Shown: piece by piece, positions 1-12,263 of the stretch
Position numbering within the stretch: the stretch's first letter is position 1
Layout: each line of letters opens with the position of its first letter
Assembly (NCBI RefSeq): GCF_003265705.1
Contig: NW_020312968.1
Location: 6,671,812 to 6,735,811, forward strand
Direction of reading: 5' to 3'
Source: Callorhinus ursinus
Taxonomy: Eukaryota > Chordata > Mammalia > Carnivora > Otariidae
Length of the DNA: 64,000 nucleotides
Notes under the pieces: model-generated
Told to the model about the DNA's origin: nothing
Seen by the model: only the letters and a program-made list of their open reading frames with translations
Database searches by the model: none
Program-made: the position numbers and the translations under genes

Positions 1-294
1 CTATTTGAAAGAAGTGATTTATAATACTTAAAATTTCTAATTTTCAGGACTGTAGAAAGAAATTTTAGACACATGATATTGAATGTATAAAACCATTCCC
101 CTTTCTTCCTCCCATCTAATTTGTCATGATATTCTAATATAATGTTCTCCAAACATTTACTGTAGGATATGCATTTTAATAAGGCTTAACCACTTTTATT
201 CTACAGCAACAAGCTTATTTAAATCCCCCAAAGTAATACTCCACTTGCCATTCCTTGGTCATATACATAAAAACATCCTCAAAAATGACTTCAT

Positions 295-485
295 GGGGCA
301 CCTGCGTGGCTCAGTTGGGTAATGTCTGCCTTCATCTCAGGACATGATCTCGGGGCCCTGGACTCGGGCCCCACATGGTTGGGGAGGGCCTGCTCAGCAA
401 GGAGCCTGCTTCTCCCTTTCCCTCCACCTCTCCTCCCTGCTCATGTTCTCTCTCTCTCTCTCTAATAAATAAAAATCTTTTTTAA
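295..485 (+). mobile_element. CAN-SINE (tRNA-Lys-derived), full length
   Basis: Diverged head (GGGGCACCTGCGTGGCTCAG), pyrimidine-rich CT tail region and A-rich end. A target-site duplication AAAATGMCTTCAT flanks it (281-294 and about 485-498), with one mismatch. Confidence 0.9.
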
Positions 486-1894
486 AAAATGCCTTCATCA
501 TTCTCTTATTGTAAACCTGATAAAGTAAAGGGTTACTTTCAGAATTCGTACCTTACCCAAGATCTGGATGACACTTCCCCTAAACAAAAAAGATACATTT
601 CTCAAATTAATCATATTCTGTGCTTATCCTGTACACATTTGCTTTCCTTTTATTGTTAATGTATTATGTCAAACATATTTAAAAGCATTTCTAGATAATT
701 TGAAGTGGTAATTAGTGAATTTCTCTTCTTAATCAACTTTCAAAGATAATACATCTATGGATGGTCTAATAACAAGTTGTGAAAATTAGCTGTCACCAGT
801 AGCTGACATTCTAAAGAACGTAAGTTAGGTAAATTGCTATTTATCAAAAATGGTTGGAGGGGAGGATAGTTTGGCAATGTGGGAAAACTGATTCAGTGTG
901 TCTGAAGTTAAGAAGATGATAGTAACCATATTTTATCTATCTAGAAGAAAACTTTAGAACTTTCTTTTGTCTAATATTTACTTTTTATTATAATTATTAT
1001 CTTATGGTGTACTGTAAAAAAAAATCCCTGTTTATTTGAACCTTGAGATTATTTGAATTCTGGATAAGCAGATATTTGTGAAAGGTAGTAAGATTGATTG
1101 CCAAGAGTCTCATGAGCAACCCTGAATATTGGCATATTTTAGACCCATTTTCCAATGACCATTAATTACTCTTCCATCAAGCATCGGGGCAGAATCGCAG
1201 GCTGATTTAATAAGGAGGGTATTTGGGATTTTGAGGTTGGTACAAGAGCCATAAATGCCTTCACAGCTCTCTAAAAGAGATGGGAGCTGGAGCCCAGCGG
1301 GCCACCTGAAAAGTTTGCAAAACCAGGGTGAAGAATAGAACACCTTCAGGTAACTCTGGTAAAATGGTACACTGTAGATAGGAAAGATTAAATAAATCAT
1401 GAAAGAAATAAAGAAGAACTTTTGGTGGGCAAAAGTATATGTATCCCCAATGTTTCAGAGCTGACTTCTTTGGCAACTGAAAAAGTTTCAAGTCTCAAGG
1501 AAAAAAACAAAACAATTTTCTCATGTGGTTCCTATCGGCATCCTTTAAGGGAGAAATTCAAAATATTATTTGGAAAACATTATTAAAATTATCCATAGTG
1601 ATTTTTCTAACCACTCACAATAACACAGCAAATACGAACAAGCTAAATCCAAAAAGAAAGAATTGTCAGGATCATTGTTCTTATTTAATAGGAAAGATTA
1701 CTTCTTATGCAATGAAAATGATAAGAGAGGCAATTGGTACAGGTGAACTCAAATGTGAATGATAAGTCAGAAGAGATTTCAGATCCCAATCAAGACTCGA
1801 TTATTGTTAAATAAAAAAATGTCCTCTTAATGTTGAATTTTAAAAGGAGAAAAAAGAAAAAAAAGGGATAAACAAAATCAGACTTTTTTTTTTT

Positions 1895-1981
1895 TAATCA
1901 GATTCTTAAATACAGAGAACAAATGGCTGGTTGCCAGAGGGGAAGTGGGTGGGGGATGGGTGAAATAGATAAAGGGGGTTA
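1895..1981 (+). repeat. Old L1 3' end, left part
   Basis: G-rich L1 3' region resembling the one at 16,080-16,200. It is interrupted by the younger L1 at 1,997-3,570 and resumes at 3,586 with the usual terminal motif (aactgttaaatcatatggtacacc). Confidence 0.7.
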
Positions 1982-1996
1982 AGAGTTCACTTATCA

Positions 1997-3570
1997 GAGA
2001 GCCCAGAAATGGACCCTCAACTCTATGGTCAACTCATCTTCAACAAAGCAGGAAGGAATGTCCAACGGAAAAAAGACAGTCTCTTCAACAAATGGTGTTG
2101 GGAAAATCGGACAGCCACATGCAGAAGAATGAAACTAGACCATTTCCTTACACCACACACAAAAATAGACTCCAAATGGTTGAAAGACCTAAACGTGAGA
2201 CAGGAGTCCATCAACATCCTAAAGGAGAACACAGGCAGCAACCTCTTCGACCTCAGCCGCAGAAACTTCTTCCTAGAAACATCGCCAAAGGCAAGGAAAG
2301 CAAGGGCAAAAATGAACTCTTGGGACTTCATCAAGATAAAAAGCTTTTGCACAGCAAAAGAAACAGTCACCAAAACCAAAAGACAACCGACAGAATGGGA
2401 GAAGATATTTGCAAATGACATATCAGATAAAGGGCTAGTATCCAAAATCTATAAAGAACTTATCAAACTCAACACCCAAAGAACAAATAATCCAATCAAG
2501 AAATGGGCAGAAGACATGAACAGACATTTTTCCAAAGAAGACATCCAAATGGCCCACAGACACATGAAAAAGTGCTCAACATCGCTCGGCATCAGGGAAA
2601 TCCAAATCAAAACCTCAATGAGATATCACCTCACACCAGTCAGAATGGCTAAAATTAACAAGTCAGGAAACGACAGATGTTGGCGGGGATGTGGAGAAAG
2701 GGGAACCTTCCTACACTGTTGGTGGGAATGCAAGCTGGTGCAGCCACTCTGGAAAACAGTATGGAGGTTCCTCAAACAGTTGAAAATAGAGCTACCATAC
2801 AATTCAGCAATTGCACTACTGGGTATTTACCCCAAAGATACAAATGTAGGGACCCGAAGGGGTACGTGCACCCCGATGTTTATAGCAGCAATGTCCACAA
2901 TAGCCAAACTGTGGAAAGAGCCAAGATGTCCATTGACAGATGAATGGATAAAGAAGAGGTGGTATATATACACAATGGAATATTATGCAGCCATCAAAAG
3001 GAATGAGATCTTGCCATTTGCAACAACATGGATGGAACTGGAGGGTGTTATGCTGAGCAAAATAAGTCAATCAGAGAAAGACAGGTATCATATGACCTCA
3101 CTGATATGAGGAATTCCTAATCTCAGGAAACAAACTGAGGGTTGCTGGAGTGGGGGCGGGGTGGGAGGGATGGGGTGGCTGGGTGATGGACATTGGGGAG
3201 AGTATGTGCTATGGTGAGAGCTGTGAATTGTGCAAGACTGTTGAATCACAGATCTGTACCTCTGAAACAAATAATGCAATATACGTTAAGGGGAAAAAAA
3301 AGAAGAAGAAGATAGCAGGAAGGGAAGAATGAAGGGGGGGAAATCGGAGGGGGAGACGAACCATGAGAGACAATGGACTCTGAGAACCAAACTGAGGGTT
3401 CTAGAGGGGAGGGGGTGGGAGGATGGGTTAGCCTGGTGATGGGTATTAAAGAGGGCACGTTCTGCATGGAGCACTGGGTGTTATGCACAAACAATGAATC
3501 ATGGAACACTACATCAAAAACTAATGATGTAATGTATGGTGATTAACATAAAAATAACAATTTAAAAAAA
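1997..3570 (+). mobile_element. Young 5'-truncated L1 with open ORF2 C-terminus
   Basis: The reading frame from 2,009 to 3,109 (366 aa) is the C-terminal part of L1 ORF2. It carries the Cys-rich [18 protein letters not shown] motif and the terminal [18 protein letters not shown] block, then a G-rich 3' UTR (3,110-3,540) and an A-run. Endonuclease and reverse transcriptase domains are missing, so this is a dead-on-arrival copy. A 15-nt target duplication, AGAGTTCACTTATCA, lies at 1,982-1,996 and 3,571-3,585. The open frame over 366 codons implies a recent insertion. Confidence 0.93.
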
Positions 3571-3585
3571 AGAGTTCACTTATCA

Positions 3586-3680
3586 TGATAAGCATTGAGT
3601 AATGTAGAGAACTGTTAAATCATATGGTACACCTGAAAGTAATACAGCACTATATGGTAACTCTACTTCAATACAAGAGA
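3586..3680 (+). repeat. Old L1 3' end, right part
   Basis: Continuation of the L1 tail begun at 1,895, with the typical terminal text before the A/GA-rich tail. Both halves rejoin exactly at the target duplication of the inserted L1. Confidence 0.7.
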
Positions 3681-3739
3681 GGGAGAGAGGGAGAAGAGCA
3701 GAATAGGAGGCGAAGAGAGAAAGATTAAAACTCTGTACA

Positions 3740-3949
3740 GGGCGCCTGGGTGGCTCAGTTGGTTAAGCGACTGCCTTCGGCTCAGGTCATGATCCTGGAG
3801 TCCCGGGATCGAGCCCCACATCGGGCTCCCTGCTCAGCGGGGAGTCTGCTTCTCCCTCTGACCCTCTTCCCTCTCGTGCTCTCTATCTCTCATTCTTTCT
3901 CTCTCAAATAAATAAATAAAATCTTTAAAAATAAATAAATAAATAAATA
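3740..3949 (+). mobile_element. CAN-SINE, full length
   Basis: Near-consensus head and body, ending in an (AAATA)n tail. Target duplication AAAACTCTGYACA at 3,727-3,739 and 3,949-3,961 (one mismatch). Confidence 0.95.
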
Positions 3950-3999
3950 AAACTCTGCACATACTCACAGATATGGGAGGAAATTCTAGAATACAAATG

Positions 4000-4180
4000 A
4001 AAGACATTTAGCAGGGTGTTACCAGCTGTGTGAAACTACTTTACGTCTGTCAATCTCAGCTTTCTCATCTGTAAAATAGGGATAACTTTCTGTTTTCAAG
4101 GTGCTTACGAGGATTAAAAAAGTTAATGTGTGAAGCATCTCCTAGCACAAGATCTGATACATAGTTGACACTAAAAAAAA
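4000..4180 (+). repeat. MIR SINE
   Basis: Matches the MIR core: 'tttctcatctgtaaaatagg' followed by 'gaggattaaaaaagttaatg' and 'gatacatag'. Old and diverged. Confidence 0.8.
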
Positions 4181-5230
4181 AAAAAACAAAAACCTGAAGA
4201 TGGTACCATCCATCTCCAAACCTCATGGTCATCGTCATCAGTAACTCATGATTTGGAAAAGAAACTGGACTTCAGAGTGTAAATCCAGATTGTAGAGCTC
4301 ACTGATTTGTTAAGCTTGTAAACTTTATTAATTACTGGGGAGATACTGAAGGCCTTGAACATAAGGATGACATGTTCAAAGTGGTATTTAAAAAGAACAC
4401 CCTGGCTATCGAGCATGAACACTGTCTTTGGAGTAATATAGACTTGAGTTCTGGTTAGTGAGTGTGCTGAATTATTTGAGACCATTCCATTATGCTATGG
4501 TAATGGATGGAACTCATCAGAAATATTAAGCATAGACAGTAAGAAAGCTCTTGGTTCATAATATTCAGGTGAAACTCACAGGCAGGGTAAATTTGGTGTG
4601 TCTTGACTATGTAGTCACACAGAACCCCATACTCAGGTGGGCCCAGTGCCTACTTTAATGCTCTGCCATTGGTACCTTGAAATCCTTAATAATTGAAATT
4701 CTGAATTATTCTTTTTAACAAAGGGCCTTACATTTTCATTTTCACCAGATCCTGCAAATTATGTAGCTGGTTCAGCACATAGGATGTGTTAAGTATAGCT
4801 AATAAATAAGCCTGTAGCATGTGACACATAGGCATAATTAATAAGATGTGTTCCAATACAGGTCGTGAATAAGTTAGTAACCTGTAATACCTGCCCAAGA
4901 AAGACAGAAAATAGATGGAAAATACAATGAACAAATAAGAATATTATAGTTAGAAGTGGATGGGAAGGCCAACTTATGATCCTGTCACTTTGAGACTGAT
5001 TATCTGTCGCCACTAAACTGACCACCCATTGGTGTCATCCAATATGTTTCTGTTCTCCTCATGTGTGTTCTGCTCAAGAAAAGCAGCTACAACTTGTAGC
5101 ATTTCAACAGGCTAATTGACAAGGTACTACTATAGTCAAGCATACTTGCTCTGTGTCATTCTGATAGAGCAAATGCCTATCATTGGCCTGTCATCTTCAT
5201 TCTACAGGATCCTTTGGGACATCTGTCTTC

Positions 5231-5247
5231 TTTTTTGTTTGTTTGGT

Positions 5248-5281
<34 letters not shown>

Positions 5282-5492
5282 GAGAGAAACAGTACACGTG
5301 CAAGCTCAGGCAGTGGGAGTTAGGGGGTAGAGGGAGAGGGCAAGGGGGAGAGGGGGAGATAGAGAGAATCTTAAGCAGACTCCACAGTCAGCACAGAGCC
5401 CGACGTGGGGCTCGATCTCACAACCCTGAGATCATGACCTGAGCCAAAATCAAGAGTCAGACGTTTAACTGACTGAGCCATCCAGGTCTCCT
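5231..5492 (-). mobile_element. CAN-SINE
   Basis: On + it reads tail-first: (TTTTG)n, then AGAGAGAAACAG, then the body, ending at GACTGAGCCATCCAGGTCTCC (reverse of the head). Flanks TGGGACATCTGTCTTCT and TGGGACCTCAGTCCTCT form an imperfect target duplication. Confidence 0.9.
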
Positions 5493-5799
5493 GGGACCTC
5501 AGTCCTCTTAACCACACCATCAGTAGAATAAGAGAGGCAGGGCATGTGAACATTGTGAAATCCAGGATTCAAGAAGTGTGATCCTGTGGCCTACTATGCC
5601 ACCCTATTGCCATTCCTTCCTGCCATGTTTATTTATCCCACCTATTTGCTCTCACTTGTCACTATACTTTAACGTGACTTAATAGACCATGTGATTTGAG
5701 CATGTTAGTTTGCTCTACAAACCCCTCAGTCCCATGACCACTGGTAGAGCTTGCCCAGTAGTAGACAAAGATCTCCATCTCATCAAAGTAATTTTCTAC

Positions 5800-5945
5800 A
5801 CAAGTTCAAATCATGGGTCTACCACTTAATAGGTGTCTGAACATAAACAATTACTTATCCTCTCAGAGTGTTGGTTTTCTTACATGCAAAACCAAAGTAA
5901 CAAATACCTATCTTGAAGGATGGTTGAGAGTGATAAATGAAATTA
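5800..5945 (+). repeat. MIR SINE
   Basis: Shows the MIR order: sense segment 'acttatcctctcagag', 'taccacttaataggtgtctg', then 'gataaatgaaatta'. Confidence 0.75.
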
Positions 5946-5959
5946 TGATAGTAAAATAA

Positions 5960-6165
5960 TAATAGCTAACATGTGTAAAATGATTATTATGTGCCAGCAT
6001 CATTCTAGGTGCTTTAGATCTTAACTGATTTAATCCTCTCGATAATTCTACAAAGCAGTACTACTTTTATCCCCATTTAGTGAGAAAAAGCAAGGTTGCA
6101 GAAGTTAAGAAAATTGCCCAAGGTCACAGCATAATGCTTAATACCTACTAGGCATTTATTAAATA
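5960..6165 (-). repeat. MIR SINE, inverted relative to its neighbour
   Basis: Reverse-oriented MIR: 'agctaacatgtgtaaaatga', 'gtgccagcatcattctaggt', 'atccccatttagtgag', 'ttgcccaaggtcacagc'. Confidence 0.85.
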
Positions 6166-6183
6166 ATAGAAAAATTGGATGTC

Positions 6184-6400
6184 AGGGTGCCTGGGTGGCT
6201 CAGGCAGTTAAGTGTCAGACTCTTGGTTTCGAATCAGGTCATGATCTCAGGGTCGTGAGATCGAGCCTTGCATCAGGCTCCATGCAGCCTGCTTAAGATT
6301 CTCCCCTTCCCTCTTCCTCTGTCCCTCCCCACCCCCACTCACACATACTTTCTCTCTAAAAAATGAAAATAAAAATAAATTAAAATTAGATTTTTAAAAA
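6184..6400 (+). mobile_element. CAN-SINE, diverged
   Basis: Head GGGTGCCTGGGTGGCTCAGG, body and A-rich end. Target duplication ATTGGATGYC on both sides (about 6,174-6,183 and 6,407-6,416). Confidence 0.9.
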
Positions 6401-9400
6401 AAGAATAATTGGATGCCAACATTACATCTTGATCAACAAAATTCAGATGTACTGATTTCCAATAGTCTCCACTCTTTGGATGAGAAAATCAATATACATA
6501 AGGTACTTATAAAGTACAAGAACTGAAAGCTGCTGCTTTGGTTGAGTTATTGATGAAAAAGAATCCCAAATGGTTAAAGCGTGTGTTAGTAGGTATGTAC
6601 ACATGATTAAAGGTCCTCTTGTGTGGAAGTCTTCATTCCTTCATAATGACAGATAAAGGAAAGGCCTTTGTGAAACAAAGGAGAAATCATGATTCTTACT
6701 TATAAAAATCTCAAGCTCCAAGGAAACTTGAGAGGGATGGATGGGAGCCAGGGGGCTAGTTTTCCCAGATGGCTCTGGCAAAGGAAATCAACTCTGGTCT
6801 ATTCTTACTGTCCTAGAAATATTTTCGTTCCCCTGACCAAAAAAATACAATAAAGTCAAAAACAAAACAAACAAAAAGAATACTGGAGGGTGAAGGAAGA
6901 TTGAGTAAGGAAGAATATTACCTTAATGACTAGCTGACCATTAAAAGCACATGTTTAAGGTGATTGAAATCCTAAGAATTACTTTCTTGGCTTTACTGAA
7001 TGTTCCATTAATAAATCACCAGGCCAAGTCAGCCAATGGACAACTCCCAGAAACACTGGGTCAGGGTGCCACAAAGCTAAGAAATTAAAGCAGTCAGTAT
7101 AGCTAAGTAAACATGGTTGTTATCAAAATAAATAAATGTAAAAGGGCTTCTACCCAAGAGCCATTCTGATGCAAAAGTATACTGAAGTATTCCCATACCC
7201 TGCTCTGTAGACCCATGAAATGTGAGAACTGCTCCCTCCCCAAAATCAGCTTCTTTAAATAATCAATTGAGTGAGGTTTTTAATTATTTCTTGTATTAAT
7301 AGGCACAGAAGCATTTTTTTTTCCTTCAAACAGGTGCTTTATACACAAGTACATTGTGTAGAAGAAGGAAACCGTGAAGTCTCTGCTCGAAGCTGGTGGT
7401 GTAGCCGAGCACCACTCTTAATTAACCTCTGCTCTCTTGCCCTGAAAGGATTTCACCAAACCGCTGGAACTCTGAGGAAAGCAGTCTGAAAACCACCAGC
7501 CACAATCCAATCCCTTCATTGTATAAATAAATCCATGAGGCTCAGAGAGGTGAGGTTAGAGGTAGAACTTAGCCCCGAGTCCACGTCTCTTAATTTTCAA
7601 TCCCCAACCTACCCTACTGGAACAAAATAAAATGGTTGCTTTTTCAGGTGTAGTCAGGCAGGCTTTAAATCTAATCCCGGTAGAATGTTCTGGTACAGTC
7701 AGGTTTGAGGTTTCAGGATGAATAATAAGTAGACCGGTTATTTTCCATCCAGGTGTTTTATATCACCTGTGGTGGTTGCTACCAGGTTAGTGCAGCCACC
7801 TATTACAGGGAGGAATGATCTATCTGGTCAACCAACTTGAGGGAAACGCATTAACAACTTAAAAACAAATTATGCCTAAAATCCTCGCTGTTGGATTTTT
7901 TTTTTTTTGGTTAGTTACTAATAAAACATAGAAATTGACTTTCAAATAGTTGGAAAATACACCAGGATTTCCCTTGCCCTGTCCCACCCCCTCAACATAT
8001 TCTCACCCATTCAATAAACAGTTTATGGAGTAGGACGTTCTGCTTACTGAGGTTTTTCTGCTTCTCAGAATCAAAAGACACGGCCCTCAATCCTGACTGT
8101 ATATCAAGGGCTTTCAGAGCAGAAAACAAAAATATGCATATTGTAGTCTGGGACAGACACATCTGCCCTCCCACCCAGAGATTATCATTCAACAGGTTTA
8201 AGGCCACATGAATGTACAAAACTGCGTTAACACACAGGAAAAGACACTGAAAAACATAGTTCCACAGCGACAGTGGAAAGGATGTAGCTTCTCCTCAGTC
8301 AGAAAAAGCCAATACTGCTGGCCTTGAAAATGCCAAGCTCCAATTCCTGAGCCGTATTTGAGAGTCCTTCGGGATTAACAACCCATTTTTAGGGCTTCGT
8401 GCCTATTATTAACTGCTTATTTTAACTGTCGTTTGGCCCTCAGCTCTGGAGATGCTCACGTTGCTAGGGGTAGATCCTCTTTCAGAATGTGGGAACTATC
8501 CCCGGGCACCACCCACCCCAGCCCCGACAGCATCCTCAGAATAAGCTACTATTCCCAATGCTTTACTCTAAAACACATCTTGAAAGCCTGACCCTCTGTT
8601 AAATCTGTCTTAGAAGTTTCACCAGTTTTTCAGAGTGCAGAGCCAGATGGAAAGCCTTGGAACCTCGGTGCAGATCCAAACCTATGATCAAAGTATCTGC
8701 TCTAGTTATATTGAGCCTAGTGCCTTGGATTCCATATACTTAGCGAAGATTGATGACTAGAGGTAAATTCTGGGAATAACATAATCCTCAGAAAGATTCT
8801 CTCAGAGTTAGACGTCCCTGAAAGACATAAAGCGTAGGAGAAAAGCTCCCTGACTTCCATGTTGGGGCAGAGAAACCTTTACCTCTACTATAAAATATTG
8901 ACCGCTTGCTCTAATAATGTGATTGAAATCCATGAGGGAGAAGCTCAATACAACATTCAGAAACCCACAAAGGGAGACAGCCCGGGCACCATAGTGCCAA
9001 CAGTTTCATAACAGAGGCTGAAATCAAGGGAATCAGGACGACCGTGACCACCAGCACCAGCTGTGCAGAGAATTGCAAAGCTACAAAGCAGGACCCACTT
9101 TGGGCTATGGAGAATCATCACAAGACAGTGAGCATTACTGACAGGTGAGAAGCCATAGTTGTTTCTTCTCTGGGCCTGCATCTGTGCTTCCATTCTGCAA
9201 GCTGGCTTTGAAGCTGATGTTCTGAATCACTGTCTTGGTAACATGCCTAACTTGCTCCCTTGCTGCACGGGTAGGAGGCAGCAGACTGGAATGCATGCAA
9301 GGTTTAACCAAGTAGCATGAGCAACGGATGTAGATTGTTTGAGAACTGTGCACACTGAAAGTGAACGCCAAGTCCCAGCTGCTATTTCCCTGAAGGAATG

Positions 9401-9444
9401 AGGGTCCAGATCCTCCATTTGTCCAGCAGAAGCTGGATGTCTGG

Positions 9445-9446
<2 letters not shown>

Positions 9447-9478
<32 letters not shown>
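9447..9478. repeat. (TA)n microsatellite
   Basis: About 16 TA units, directly abutting a SINE fragment. It probably grew from that SINE's A/T-rich tail. Confidence 0.95.
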
Positions 9479-9480
<2 letters not shown>

Positions 9481-9594
9481 CTCCATGCCCACCGTGGAAC
9501 CCAATGTGGGGCTTGAACTCATGACCCTGAGATGAAGACCTGAGCTGAGATCAAGAGTCAGACACTTAACCGACTGAGCCACCCAGGCACCCCT
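9479..9594 (-). mobile_element. CAN-SINE fragment
   Basis: Only the head half remains, ending on + at CCGACTGAGCCACCCAGGCA. The GA-rich region is lost and replaced by the (TA)n tract. Confidence 0.9.
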
Positions 9595-9695
9595 GGATTT
9601 TTTTTAATGTGAAATCTCCTACTTTTCAATGTTTGACAACAAAGAAAAAATGTTATAAAAAAAAATACCCCCAAATGGTTAAAATGGCAAATTTT

Positions 9696-9701
<6 letters not shown>

Positions 9702-9732
<31 letters not shown>
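9702..9732. repeat. (TA)n microsatellite
   Basis: Second TA tract within 250 bp of the first, about 15 units. Confidence 0.95.
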
Positions 9733-9735
<3 letters not shown>

Positions 9736-10234
9736 TGAAAAATGAAAAAATAATAAAAGAAAAAGAAACAAAAATCATGTGGGCCAATTAAAAACCTAAC
9801 ATTCAGACCTAAGACCTGGATTGAGCTGCAGACTCCCCATATTCAATCTCTGCCCTAGCAATAGGTCCTGGTATTCTCTTACTGCCATCCCAATCCCTCT
9901 CTCCCCCCCTTCCAAAAATGGGTTCATTCCTGGACTCAGCTCAAGGCTCCAGGTCCTGGAATCTGCCACAGGATTACCCTGGGTACATTTGGAAGACCTG
10001 AACGTAGTTTGGCCCCAGATTCTGCCAAATTACCAAGATGTTCTGTTCTTTGTTGGAATGTCAAAATCTGTTGCCCATCTAGACTGCTACCAATGTGTCA
10101 CCATCCCCCATGGTTCCCGAGGTTGTCCCTGGCTAGGTCTGCTTCTACCCAGCCCTGCCTGTCTCATGCTCTCTCCATCTCTCCGGTCACACTGCAGGGG
10201 ACCAGGCATCATTGACTCTGTACTGAGAGGAAAT

Positions 10235-10435
10235 AATAATTACAATTTGTGCTTCCCAGCAATGTGATATGTTCTGGCGCCGTGCTAAGTGTTTTATGTA
10301 AATTATCTCACTTTATGATGCCAATAACCCTGTAAATTAGCATAATTTCATAAGGAACCTGAATGGCAAAGAGCTACACAATTCATTCAAATTCGCACAG
10401 CTATTAAGTGAAAGGTCTGAGATTCAAACTGAAAT
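10235..10435 (-). repeat. MIR SINE
   Basis: Reverse MIR: 'gccgtgctaagtgttttatg', 'aattatctcactttatgatg', 'ttcgcacagctattaagtga', 'gagattcaaactgaaat'. Confidence 0.8.
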
Positions 10436-12134
10436 CAGAAGCCCATTCCTGCTCCACGGCCCTACATGGGAGATAGAGAAAAGGGAGAGTGGGGGGTATT
10501 TCTATGCCTTCTGCAGGTAGAAAGGGAAGATCCACTCTTTGGCATTCTTACTCAATTTCACACCATGCTTTGAAATTTCACAGTATTACCGCTTTCCAAT
10601 GTGACAATGTTCTACACACAGTTACCTGTGGTTTCCAGTTTGGGGGAACTTTATGGCCAGTAACTTTTCAAAATATATTTCGGAAGCAGCATAAGGTGGT
10701 TGCCAAACTTGTATTTTGCCAAGTAAGGACATTTTTAAACCTATAATTTGGCATCATTATCACTTCACTGAATGAAAACTATTTTAACAGACACGTGCAC
10801 ACATACCCACACACGTGCGTATGCACACACACACACATGACTCGCTCCATGGAACCAGGCACCCTGTTTGTCTTTGCTTTCATTCATGGCTGGTGTGTCC
10901 AATGTACATGGAGTTCCCAGCCTACAACTGCAGTGTTCTAGAACTTTGCTGGGAAGACCATTGTTTGGAACTTGGAAAACTTCATTCCGCAAAACAAAAC
11001 GATGCCATTATAAATGATGGCTAGGTTCCCATTTCACAGGATAGATCTAGAATCTCTTGTTTTAGTTTGGATATGAGGTAACTGAGGCCCCAGAAGCTTA
11101 AGCAATGTCCTTAAATAACACCTACTTTTTTGCAAAGCTAAGATTAGAAGTGAAATATCCTCATAACTACTTCAGTTCTTTTTTTCATCACCAAAGACAA
11201 TGATACTATACTATAATATTTAACATTATTAGCCCAACATCCCGGTGGAAAGACAGCTTTGGCAATTTACGACCATTTACAAAAATGGTTCTGTGGAAAA
11301 ATGCAATCGGTAGCACAACTGAAAGATATAAACATGCTTGTTATCACAGACACATTCCCTCATAGTCATGCCTCACCTACCCAACAACCTTGGCATGGAA
11401 ATAAGAGTGTGATCCTCAGAAGTGATCAGAAGTGAATCTGCTCCCATTCCTCAGAAAGAATCATTTGTCTTTTCATATAGGGAGTTGGCAAATCTATGTG
11501 CCTCTGAGTGTGTTTTACTCTCACCAACACCCAACGGAAGACTGAAATTGGGTCACTGACATGTCACCATGGAATAGCTATTTAGCATAATCCTTAATTG
11601 GAATCCTGTGTACTGTTCTGTTGGCTTAATATCATCCCTGTGCTTTAAAGAGAGCTGTCACCTGATTATATCATTTGAGGCTGGGACCCTGCAGAGAAAC
11701 ATGAATGTGCAAGCCACACAAACGTGTAAAAGTCAAATATGTTATCTCTTCAGAGAGATAGGAACGAACGTATTAAACTAAAGAAAGTCTCAGTTCAAGG
11801 AACAAATAACTAAAAGTGACCAGAGGTTATAAGACTCTGAACAATGAATTTGCTCATAGTTTTTTCAAAAATATAATCATTAGTTCAGTCTCTCTAATGA
11901 TGACAATATATAAGCATCTATGTACATATATATGATGTGTTCACATACATGGCATTAACATATATATTATGCTGTATAGTGTCTATGACCATGAATATTA
12001 TATATAATAATGAGTATTCTATATATGTGATATACTATAGATAGCACTATGTATAAAATATAGGTAATTCTCAGAGGATTTAGGAGATCAGCAATCAGGC
12101 AAAGTATGTTTAATTACAAAAAGTGGCATCATAC

Positions 12135-12263
12135 TTGAGAACTTCAATTTTCTTCTCCATTTTCCAAGGCTTGCATTTGACAGTAGCAATCATTTGTTTT
12201 TTCTCATCTAACTCTGCCTTCAGTCTTTCCAATTCCTCTTCATTAATTTCTTCTTCTTCTTCC
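12135..12263 (-). CDS. TMC1: TMC1 coding exon (fourth coding exon of the gene)
   Basis: This encodes part of the cytoplasmic N-terminus of transmembrane channel-like protein 1, the pore-forming subunit of the hair-cell mechanotransduction complex. Read on minus, a pyrimidine tract and CTTTTAAAG acceptor precede the exon, and CTCAA|GTATGA is the donor. The first base completes the Ala codon left open by the 20,193 exon. The peptide then runs [18 protein letters not shown], then [20 protein letters not shown], then I-E-V-L-K, nearly identical to mammalian TMC1. At 129 nt it is, as I recall, one codon longer than the human exon (126 nt, c.237-362), in the Glu run. It has the first in-frame ATG of the three minus-strand exons (KKQ-M-IATV). 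The basic KCKPWK segment leads toward the CIB2-binding N-terminal region known for this family. Confidence 0.95.

Larger units (their letters stand above)
1..12134 (-). other. TMC1: TMC1 intron (downstream of the 12,135 exon), partial
   Basis: On the minus strand this lies 3' of the last TMC1 exon found. I looked for the next coding exon (the segment following V-L-K, beginning E-A-K-K-F-V in mammals) and did not see it, so the intron continues past the window start. It holds SINEs, a nested L1 and MIR fragments, listed separately. In 500-1,890, 4,190-5,215, 6,420-9,440 and 10,440-12,130 I see no gene; 11,880-12,060 is a TATA-rich stretch and 7,510-7,600 has a faint MIR-like piece. Confidence 0.7.

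Noticed and set aside
2029..2445. 138-codon minus-strand frame
   Set aside because: Shadow of the L1 ORF2 frame on the other strand.
2009..3109. 366-codon open frame as a host gene
   Set aside because: It is the C-terminal part of L1 ORF2, with the Cys-rich terminal motif, a 3' UTR, an A-tail and a target duplication.
9821..10267. 148-codon open frame
   Set aside because: No recognisable domain, no splice or codon evidence, and it overlaps a reverse MIR at its end.
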